Shown: positions 50,371 to 57,375 of the stretch, piece by piece
Position numbering within the stretch: the first letter of the stretch is position 1
Layout: the number at the start of each line of letters is the position of its first letter
NCBI GenBank assembly: GCA_900548905.1
Contig: URMK01000042.1
Span: forward strand, 1 to 57,375
DNA from: an uncultured Lachnospiraceae bacterium
GTDB taxonomy: Bacteria; Bacillota; Clostridia; Lachnospirales; Lachnospiraceae
Direction of reading: 5' to 3'
Length of the DNA: 57,375 nucleotides
Position numbers and translations under genes: made by a program
The notes under the pieces: model-generated
Told to the model about the DNA's origin: nothing
What the model saw: only the letters and a program-made list of their open reading frames with translations
The model's database searches: none

Positions 50371-53300
50371 TTATCTGCGTTTTTTTCTGAATGCGGCACA
50401 GGAAATGAGTACCGCCATCGCTGTGGAAATCAGGAGTGTCCAGATAACCACAGGGGCCCTGTCTCCTGTTCCCGGTCCCTTCATATCCCCCAGGACGCCT
50501 ACCGAAGGTGCTGCCGGCATGGCACCGTCAGGCATCTTGCTCTCTCCCAGGACATCAACCTTGGGAGTTACCCCCGTTACAGTGGTTACCGTTGTAGTGG
50601 TGGTAGTGGTGGTGCCGGGTTCATCGGGAGTTCCCGGCTCTTCCGGTGTGGGAGGCGGTGTGGGCGGTGTATATGGATCATTATACAGCTGTCTGGTCTT
50701 GGAACCATCTTCGGTATAGGTCCTGTAATCCGCTCCCTCTCCTATTCTGCTCAATGCCAGCTGGTTGCGGGCTTCGAAGCTGTTTCCTTCCAGCATGAAA
50801 TAGTGAGGTGTGTTATCCAGAAGATAACCTGCCGGAGCTTGTGTCTCCACATAACAGTACAGCACATCGAACTCCAGTTCCTCCATGCTGCCTTCCCCAA
50901 AGGTAATCCGGCCGTCCTCATCTGTGGTCAGGGTCCCTGCCTCCCCGGGGGTCGCATCGATACTATCCATATTAAATTTGTAGAGTGTGAACTGCGCACC
51001 CGGTAAGGTCTTCCGGGCATCGCTTCTGTCATATTTTATCAGGTTAAAGGTCCCTGCCCTGCCGCTTGCGGTAGCGCCTGCCTTGATCCGGAAGCTTCCT
51101 GATACGCTGGTGGATGCCAGCTCCTGCTCCCCTTTCAGGATCGCGCTGTTGGTCACAGCCACATCCCCGGTTCTTACCGTAACGGCTTTGTATGTGATTC
51201 TCACATGCCTGCCGTCAGGTATGTTGCCGATTACCAGCTTGCTGCCGGAATAGCTCAGACTGCAGGAAGCGGTAATATCCGTCTGTACCTGTGTCACGTT
51301 GTCGATGGTGGTAACGGATATGGTATTTGACAGGATTTCCGCGTTGCTGTCTATCTCATCCTCCAGCGTCAGGTAGCCCCGGGATGTCAGCTGCTGGGCA
51401 TTGGTATTCACATCAATGGTATAAAGGATGTGGGTTCCGGTAGTCTGGCCCCCCTTTTTAAGAAGATCAGTCTCCGCTATGGTCACATCCGCTTCCGCCC
51501 GGGAGGTGTTTCCCATATTCGTTACAAGTACCTCGTTGGTAAAGACGGTTCCATAGTTTGTTTTATCCAGACTGGCGGGGTCTACCTCGGTTTTAAAGGT
51601 AATCTTATATGCATTATCATAGGTAGCAGCCGGTATGGTAAACAGCAGCCGGCCGGGCAGCCCTTCCTGCGCGGGAGTAATTGCCGCAGGGCCGGATTTT
51701 GATACCGTCCAGTCCGTTCTTGTGGAGGTGGTCAGCTGTGCGGAACCTTCAATATAAACCAGACCATCGGGAAGGACATCCGTTACCGTAATCTCTCCGG
51801 TATATGCTTTTTCCGGCGTAAGGTTAGCTGCGTCGTTGGTATTGACCAGGATGGTCCACAGGATTTCATAGTTACCATCGGCATTCTTGGTTTTCAATAC
51901 TTCGCCGCTCTTGTTCAGCGCCTCCTTTTTATACATAGTAACCTTGGCCTGCGCTTCGTAGCTCCACTTACCGTTGTATACAAAGGACGCCTTTACCTTA
52001 TTGATATAATCCCGGCTTCCGCCTGCCGGGATCTTGCTGCTGTCAGCCACGGAGCTGAAGGTCAGCAAGATTTGTTTTCCCACGCACTTTCGCCAGCCCG
52101 CTTCCGTAAAGGTCAGGGTCATCGTTTTCCTGCCGCTGTCTATTACCCGCTGATAGTCCTCTCCGTCTGTCAAAGATGTGCCGTCTGAAAGGGTTACCGC
52201 GAAATTCATTTCGGATTCGTCCGTGGTATAGAAATTCATCCCATCCGGTAAGGTATCCGTAAGGATTAGGTCCTTAAGCACATCCGCGTTTTTGAACTGG
52301 GTAAGATCCAGCTTCACCTGCCACTGCGCTTTGTAAGCCTCGTTGCTGCCGGATGTGTCATTGCTCAGAGCCCTGCCTGTTTTGGTCAGAATCCCTGTTC
52401 CGTATTTTTTGCCGACAAGGGCGTCTTCATAGTCATTATCGCCGGTTTCAATAATCTTTGCCCAGTTCCGCAGCTTTACAAATCCCCAGTCAATACCGTC
52501 CATTCCTGTGGCTTTTGTCTGTGTGGCGTAACTGATTTTATATACATGGGTATAGTCTCCATAGGGGAACTTAATACGGAATAATCCGTTATTTTCCAGT
52601 GCCCATCCGGAGCCCTCGGTTTTTGATTCTATCGTAAGCTGGTCGGTGATATCCTTGTTATCGGTGATATCCATTACAGTGATATTGCCATAAATGCAGG
52701 TATTATCATCAGGAGCGGAATCTTTGTTCCCTTCATACCAGTCATAAATCGTTTTTTCAGACAGATTAACCGGTATCATATCCTTATTGATCACAATCTC
52801 CCAGCGATAGATCCCCTGTTCCTTTTCGCCCGCCGTTGTTGCGGCGGAATTCTTCCACAGGGGTTTGCCTGTCACCGTCACCTTACAGCTGACAGGCCCG
52901 CCTTCCTTGCCGTCCCATTTCCATTTGACGGTATTGGTATTCTGGCCGCCCGAAGCATTGGCGGCAGCATCAATGAGCTTCGCCATATAGGAGATTTCAT
53001 ATTTACCTTTTTTCACATCTCCCAGGTCGATGACGGCTTCGTTCTTTTCCGCGTTTACCGTCACCTTATCCGTGATATCGGTCTGCGTGCCGGCTGCTGT
53101 ATCCTTCAGGAGGAAAGAGCCTTCGTAACCGTCAAAACTCAGATTGCTGCCCAGGGTATCGGTAAGGCTGACTTTCCGGGAGTCCGAATCCAGCTCAAAG
53201 GTAATCTTGTAATTAATGCTTCCGTCATTATTCAGCTTCGCATCCTTTTTACAGGTCATATTGCTCTTAAAATATACAACGATTCCCGCACCGCCTGGGA

Positions 53301-56193
53301 AGAGGATTTCCTGTTTATCCGAGCTGGTTTCCTCATCCAGAATCAGGGTTGCCTGCAGGTCAAAGGAGCCGTTGATTTCGCTCTTTTTGAGGATATTATC
53401 GTTCAGCCGGAAGGTCAGAAGCCCGTTGGCATCAATGGAATAGGTGCCGTACTCCACGGTTCCGCCGGCTCCCCATATGGTATCGGCCATCGGAACTGCT
53501 TTCAAAATAACAGGCAGCTGGTACTGTATGGTCGTATTCGCGGTGGGTTTTCTGTCGTTGTCAATAGCCCAGTCTATATGGATAGCAAGCACATCGGATT
53601 TGTTGATCTTCACTTCCTGGTTATTTCCCACGGCAACGCCGTTCACGGATATGGTTACCCCAAGCGTCCCTTTCGTGATCTGGATCAGATCCACTGTTTT
53701 CTCTTCCCTGTCGGCTCCTTCGCGCTCCCAGGCGGAACCACATGCAGCGCACTGGAAAATATCCGTTTTGCCGTCAATATCCGTCTTGACATATTTCCAG
53801 GGATTGTCTTCCTCCAATGCACTTCCGTCATTTTCCCACACCGTCCACCGGCTGTCTTTATGAATACAATCGCCGGGCTCTGCCGTATACAGGTCATCCC
53901 CGCAGATCAGGCAGCTTCCCGCCGTATCATACTGATGCTTTCCGCTGGGAGGAAGTTCCTTTTCCCTATTCGTCCCGCAGACTGAACACAGATAGGTCTG
54001 CTGTCCGGCATTTTTACAATCTGCTTCTTTATCCCCTTTTCCCTTAATGGGCACAAGGGCTTTTTCCTCATGGTTACAGATGTAGCCGCAGATAGCACAT
54101 TGGATGATATCGTCTTTGCCTTCCTCCGTGACAGTCCTGAATTCATGCGCACAGGTATGGCCGCAGACAAGGCATGTTCCATCCGTCTGGTATAAGGTAT
54201 TTCCATCGCCGTCCTCATGGATACAGCTTTCATTACAAAGCTTGCATTTTCCGGTTTCCCTGTTCCAGTCATGGGCATCGGGATCGGCTGCCGTCTCTTC
54301 CGTCACTTCTGTGCCGCACACCGCACACTGATAACGCTCCAGCCCTTTGGCGGAGCAGGTGGCTTCCTTCACGGAAATGATAACGGTGCCCTCACCGGAG
54401 GGCCTTTTATGGGTTTCGCATTCCCTGAAGCCGCATATCCGGCATTCGCCGGTCTCCTCATCGAACGAATGCACGCACAGGTATCCGCAGACAGAACATT
54501 TACCCGTAGCGGGATCAAACGCTGTGTTCCCGTTTTCGGTATGGGGACAGGCCGTTTTGCAGCTGATGCATTTCCCGGTTTTGCTGTCCCATATATGCCC
54601 GGTCCGGGGAAGCTGTTCCGTTACCGGTATGCCGCAGGCAGAACAGGTGTAGCGTATTTCCCCTTTCTCCGTGCAGCTGGCCTTTTTCACTGTCTCATAA
54701 GTGGCAGGACGGGTATGATTCCCTTCCCCGCACGGTTCCTTCCCCTGGCAGACCTCATTTATGTTAGCGCCGTCCGCACTGCAGGCGGGGCATTTCAAAT
54801 TGCTATTGTTATCCGTACATTTTGCCACGCAGCTGCAGGCTGCTCCCGGTTTTTTGTCCGGTTCTGTTTGGTTTCCCTTACAGGTATCAGGTGCGGCACC
54901 GTCCGCTTTACAGACAGGGCACTCCCCATTCATGCTTCCTGGTGTACATTTGACCGTACAGCTGCATGTATCCGTACCCTCTTGGGATACCGGAGATTCC
55001 TTACCCTTGCATTGGTCCAAATCCGCATCCCCGGTATTGCAGAAAAGACAGGTTTCCGTTTTCTTCCTGTCGGTACATTTCACAGCACAGGTGCATTCCG
55101 CATTCGGACTCCCCTGTTCCGGACTGTTATTATTTTCTTCCCCGGGAACCGTATTGCCGGGCACTGTCCCCGCCGCCGTATTCTTTAACGAATGGCATTT
55201 CCCGCATTCCTGCAGGCCGTTTTCTTTCTCCTTCCAGTCATGGGCACAGGCATCGTCCCCTTCCGGATTTTCCTTCGCGCTGCAGTTGACACACAGGAAT
55301 TCTCCGGCCCCGTTGTCTTTATAATAATGAGAAATTCCTTCCTCAGAAGCTTCACAGGTATCCGAAGTGCAAAAATAGTCCACACTCCCGTCTTTTGTCT
55401 CCGATGCCGCGTTCACTACGGTTCCGGAATCACTGAAGGTATGCTTGTGGTTCCCTGCGGGAACCGGACGGGTAACTTTTTCCCCGCAGACCGTACAAGT
55501 ACCGTACTCGCTTCCGGCTTCCTCCTGCGTGGGGGCTTTTTCCAGTGTCCAGGTATCCACTTTATGACCGGCGGAGGGGATTTCCTCCTCCTTTACGGCC
55601 CCGCAGTTCTTATCGCTGCACAGATAATGCTGTTTCCCATTCTCCGTACATGTGGGCTCCACTTTTTCCCCGGCGGACCAGTTGTGCACGACTCCCTCAT
55701 TTCCGGTTCCGTTTTCTGTGTTCTGATCCGGATTGCCGGTTTCACCGGAAGATGTCCCGCCATCTGCATTTCCTGTCCCTGTACTGCCCGTACCAGGCTC
55801 AGCGGCGCCGGCTGATTCCAGCCGGGGGATTTCCCGGGTTTCTTCCGCGCCGCATTGGCCGCAGACACGTTTTTCCCGTCCGGGCCCATCCGCGGTGGCC
55901 GGTGCTTCCTCCGTCCAGTCCCCATAGCTGTGTGCTCCCGTGGCAGCAAGGGTGCGGCTTTCCGTGGCATCACACCCGGTACATTTCACGGTTGCCGAAC
56001 CCTCCCGGCCGCAGGAGGCCGGTTCCGCCACCGTTTCCTCCCCCCAGCTGTGGGTATGTTCGCTTTCCTGTATTTCCTGTGCGCTTTCCCCTGCCCCATT
56101 GTCTCCTTCATTGGCAGCTGCAAGGAAAAAACTGTTCACAAGTAATCCCGCCGCAATAAATAAGGCAACGATTTTACCAATCTTTTTCTTCAT
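50371..56193 (-). CDS. Giant Cys-rich, sortase-anchored surface protein (1940 residues)
   Basis: A signal peptide lies at about 1-27. Residues about 40-830 form a Cys-rich region of many small CxxC repeats (CTGCDATES, CGQCGAEET, CTVCGEKVT), with a tandem of three CxCxxKCT...CxxC units near 365-480. Next are beta-sandwich, DUF11/isopeptide-like adhesin domains (about 840-1690). A SpaA-type collagen-binding-like domain follows (about 1714-1830; FNLIKYDRSDARKTLPGAQF). Then comes a Pro/Thr-rich wall spanner with a run of Thr, and a C-terminal GPGTG motif, membrane helix and RKKRR tail (about 1906-1940). The start is ATG 56193 behind CAGGAGAT, 43 bp after the sortase gene, which is thus its likely anchoring enzyme. 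The ligand is unknown. Confidence 0.9.
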   Translation of the reverse strand: MKKKIGKIVALFIAAGLLVNSFFLAAANEGDNGAGESAQEIQESEHTHSWGEETVAEPASCGREGSATVKCTGCDATESRTLAATGAHSYGDWTEEAPATADGPGREKRVCGQCGAEETREIPRLESAGAAEPGTGSTGTGNADGGTSSGETGNPDQNTENGTGNEGVVHNWSAGEKVEPTCTENGKQHYLCSDKNCGAVKEEEIPSAGHKVDTWTLEKAPTQEEAGSEYGTCTVCGEKVTRPVPAGNHKHTFSDSGTVVNAASETKDGSVDYFCTSDTCEASEEGISHYYKDNGAGEFLCVNCSAKENPEGDDACAHDWKEKENGLQECGKCHSLKNTAAGTVPGNTVPGEENNNSPEQGSPNAECTCAVKCTDRKKTETCLFCNTGDADLDQCKGKESPVSQEGTDTCSCTVKCTPGSMNGECPVCKADGAAPDTCKGNQTEPDKKPGAACSCVAKCTDNNSNLKCPACSADGANINEVCQGKEPCGEGNHTRPATYETVKKASCTEKGEIRYTCSACGIPVTEQLPRTGHIWDSKTGKCISCKTACPHTENGNTAFDPATGKCSVCGYLCVHSFDEETGECRICGFRECETHKRPSGEGTVIISVKEATCSAKGLERYQCAVCGTEVTEETAADPDAHDWNRETGKCKLCNESCIHEDGDGNTLYQTDGTCLVCGHTCAHEFRTVTEEGKDDIIQCAICGYICNHEEKALVPIKGKGDKEADCKNAGQQTYLCSVCGTNREKELPPSGKHQYDTAGSCLICGDDLYTAEPGDCIHKDSRWTVWENDGSALEEDNPWKYVKTDIDGKTDIFQCAACGSAWEREGADREEKTVDLIQITKGTLGVTISVNGVAVGNNQEVKINKSDVLAIHIDWAIDNDRKPTANTTIQYQLPVILKAVPMADTIWGAGGTVEYGTYSIDANGLLTFRLNDNILKKSEINGSFDLQATLILDEETSSDKQEILFPGGAGIVVYFKSNMTCKKDAKLNNDGSINYKITFELDSDSRKVSLTDTLGSNLSFDGYEGSFLLKDTAAGTQTDITDKVTVNAEKNEAVIDLGDVKKGKYEISYMAKLIDAAANASGGQNTNTVKWKWDGKEGGPVSCKVTVTGKPLWKNSAATTAGEKEQGIYRWEIVINKDMIPVNLSEKTIYDWYEGNKDSAPDDNTCIYGNITVMDITDNKDITDQLTIESKTEGSGWALENNGLFRIKFPYGDYTHVYKISYATQTKATGMDGIDWGFVKLRNWAKIIETGDNDYEDALVGKKYGTGILTKTGRALSNDTSGSNEAYKAQWQVKLDLTQFKNADVLKDLILTDTLPDGMNFYTTDESEMNFAVTLSDGTSLTDGEDYQRVIDSGRKTMTLTFTEAGWRKCVGKQILLTFSSVADSSKIPAGGSRDYINKVKASFVYNGKWSYEAQAKVTMYKKEALNKSGEVLKTKNADGNYEILWTILVNTNDAANLTPEKAYTGEITVTDVLPDGLVYIEGSAQLTTSTRTDWTVSKSGPAAITPAQEGLPGRLLFTIPAATYDNAYKITFKTEVDPASLDKTNYGTVFTNEVLVTNMGNTSRAEADVTIAETDLLKKGGQTTGTHILYTIDVNTNAQQLTSRGYLTLEDEIDSNAEILSNTISVTTIDNVTQVQTDITASCSLSYSGSKLVIGNIPDGRHVRITYKAVTVRTGDVAVTNSAILKGEQELASTSVSGSFRIKAGATASGRAGTFNLIKYDRSDARKTLPGAQFTLYKFNMDSIDATPGEAGTLTTDEDGRITFGEGSMEELEFDVLYCYVETQAPAGYLLDNTPHYFMLEGNSFEARNQLALSRIGEGADYRTYTEDGSKTRQLYNDPYTPPTPPPTPEEPGTPDEPGTTTTTTTTVTTVTGVTPKVDVLGESKMPDGAMPAAPSVGVLGDMKGPGTGDRAPVVIWTLLISTAMAVLISCAAFRKKRR

Positions 56194-56236
56194 GCTATCT
56201 CCTGTCCGCGTACCGGATGTACGCACGCTTAAACCA

Positions 56237-57007
56237 TTACTCCCATTCCCGTATCTCATCCACAACGCCGTGCACCACGAACCTTCCCGTCCCCCCGGCT
56301 TTCCCGTGGCAGGTGGAAAGGGTCACCATATCCGGACGGCCTTCAGTAAATTCTTCCTGATACCCCTTATATTGGGATTTTTGAAGCGTCATTTTCAGAT
56401 AGCCGTCATATTCTTCATCCGTATAAACCGACTGGTATGTATCGCTTCCGCTCACTGTTGTGTAGTAGGAAACAATCCGGTAGCGGACTGCCCGTTCCTC
56501 GGTATACAAGTAGAAATAGGGACTTTCTTCCGCCAGTTCCTCATCCTGCAGGAATTCCTTAAGGGAGCCGAACATGGAATGATTCTTCATATTATGGCCG
56601 TATATCACGGTATTCCGGTCCGTAAGATCCGGAGAATTGCCCGCGTCCAGAAAAATACAGCCCGCACTGTTGCTTTCCCCTTCAAAGGTTCGGTACAGGT
56701 AAATCTCATTATCCGCCCCCTGGACTACCGGGTAGTTCACCTCCAGGGCCGGGATAAAGAGCCAGTACCTGAAATCCCCATTTTTTGCTTTCAGGGCCGC
56801 AAAATCAATTTCGGGCACCAAAAAATCATCCTCTTCCTCCGCCCGGGCAGAAATCTGAGGATGTTCCTCCTTTACATACTCCTGAAGATTCTTATATTCC
56901 TGAACGCCTCTGTTATATTCCATAAAAATACTTCCCAGATTAATGCAGGCAACTATAAGAACCATTACTGCGCAAACAGGAATAATGATCCTTATCCATT
57001 TTTTCAT
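56237..57007 (-). CDS. srtB: Class B sortase
   Basis: This 256-residue membrane-anchored transpeptidase (helix at about 5-27) has the catalytic triad His138 in VIYGHNMKNHSMFG, Cys233 in VTLSTCHG and Arg242 in GRFVVHG. The extra N-terminal helix and the region between His and Cys fit class B. It cleaves a sorting signal and links the protein to peptidoglycan. The gene directly before the giant surface protein, in the same operon, is the clear candidate substrate pair; clostridial SrtB enzymes use PxTG-type motifs. It starts at ATG 57007 behind AGAGGGA. Confidence 0.93.
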   Translation of the reverse strand: MKKWIRIIIPVCAVMVLIVACINLGSIFMEYNRGVQEYKNLQEYVKEEHPQISARAEEEDDFLVPEIDFAALKAKNGDFRYWLFIPALEVNYPVVQGADNEIYLYRTFEGESNSAGCIFLDAGNSPDLTDRNTVIYGHNMKNHSMFGSLKEFLQDEELAEESPYFYLYTEERAVRYRIVSYYTTVSGSDTYQSVYTDEEYDGYLKMTLQKSQYKGYQEEFTEGRPDMVTLSTCHGKAGGTGRFVVHGVVDEIREWE

Positions 57008-57080
57008 GATAATCCCTCTATTATGATGTATGATATATGATGTATTATAAAATGACAGATGATATAGTTACATTTACATC

Positions 57081-57110
57081 ATTATATACCTTCTTATCCG
57101 CGCAGTGCAA
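57081..57110 (-). promoter_or_regulatory. Promoter of the sortase/surface-protein operon
   Basis: Minus-strand TTGCAC (57110-57105), 18 bp, TATAAT (57086-57081). The 70-bp leader is rich in short TGATGTATGATATATGA-type direct repeats. I see no GEMM aptamer in it. Confidence 0.6.
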
Positions 57111-57375
57111 CGGGTTTCCAGCCTTTTGGGCCGGAAAATACCAAATTTTCCCCTTCCTACAATTTAAACTGTATTCCGCGCAGGATTCCGGACAAAATGC
57201 CGAAATTAACGTGTTATCCTGGTAAAGTATATTTGGATACAGATAAAAAAAGCGGGTGTGTCCGGGCAAGGGTTCCCCCCGTGACGCGGTATGGAAACTC
57301 CCGGCCCCTCCCCGGACAGGCAGTGATTCCTGGAAGGGGCGTCTAAAAACGCCAGTCCTTACGCTGCGTCTTTTG
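57111..57375 (-). other. Right-edge stretch, structured GC-rich segment without a gene
   Basis: No supported ORF. From about 57250 to the window end the minus strand is GC-rich and hairpin-prone (GGCGT/ACGCC; GTCCGGG/CCCGGAC about 50 nt apart) and ends in CCCGC followed by seven T. It looks like the 3' end of a structured RNA or long terminator of a gene that starts beyond the window. Confidence 0.45.

Noticed and set aside
55940..57040. Plus-strand open frame of 366 codons across the surface-protein start and sortase
   Set aside because: Antisense shadow of srtB, which has its full catalytic triad, start and RBS on the minus strand.
57250..57375. ZTP (pfl) riboswitch
   Set aside because: Only two short blocks (ACTGGCG, CGGGGAG) match; the expected CCGCCTGGGC pseudoknot hairpin is missing.
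1..57375. CRISPR array, tRNA, rRNA, prophage or intact insertion sequence
   Set aside because: No repeat-spacer periodicity, no tRNA-like cloverleaf, and no phage or transposase reading frames were recognised on either strand.

Overview
The window looks like a chromosomal segment of an anaerobic, endospore-forming Firmicute of the Lachnospiraceae type. This rests on strong GGAGG ribosome binding sites, a sufC-B-D-S-U cluster, a spoVAA-spoVAB pair, many YesM/YesN sensor pairs beside carbohydrate ABC importers, ferredoxin-containing flavoproteins and a class B sortase with a very large Cys-rich surface protein. The genus cannot be read from the sequence. No rRNA, tRNA, CRISPR array, prophage or intact transposase gene was seen.

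Layout. 1-8.4 kb is an iron and Fe-S region: a short DtxR-type iron regulator, the convergent SUF Fe-S assembly operon, a ketopantoate-reductase-like gene overlapping gpmA, and a small heavy-metal-domain protein behind a promoter carrying a DtxR-like operator. 8.4-11.5 kb is an AT-richer stretch: an 83-residue FakA-like fragment gene, a TetR regulator with a large operator plus an alpha/beta hydrolase, and an ECF sigma factor with a membrane partner. 11.5-13.7 kb is a MATE pump divergent from a Crp-family regulator.

13.6-22.5 kb is one minus-strand glycan operon (binding protein, two permeases, YesM kinase, YesN regulator, GH88, GH43). 22.8-24.8 kb is a redox module (nitroreductase with ferredoxin domain, ArsR regulator, EFR1-type flavodoxin/ferredoxin). 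25.0-35.8 kb is a second glycan locus: binding protein, two permeases, TIM-barrel isomerase and TSUP transporter, then YesN/YesM, with a GH51-like enzyme divergent.

35.9-47.2 kb is mixed: YdcF, YaiI, a ferredoxin aldo/keto reductase, GH5-like, Cys-rich MarR, UroD-family, AraC, Fic, lipoprotein and GH29 genes. It also holds two decayed glycosidase fragments (a GH13 C-terminus and a possible GH29 N-terminus). At 47.57-47.85 kb lies a ~280-bp imperfect palindrome that no gene explains.

47.9-57.0 kb: spoVAB/spoVAA, a secreted CAP-domain protein behind two tandem c-di-GMP-I (GEMM) riboswitches, then sortase B and a 1940-residue Cys-rich surface protein ending in a GPGTG sorting motif. Cyclic-di-GMP control of surface genes is the most coherent regulatory theme there. 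The last ~120 bp look structured and are cut by the window edge. The best candidates for something undescribed are the 280-bp palindrome, the tandem riboswitch/CAP/sortase neighbourhood with its Cys-rich adhesin, and the Cys-rich MarR.
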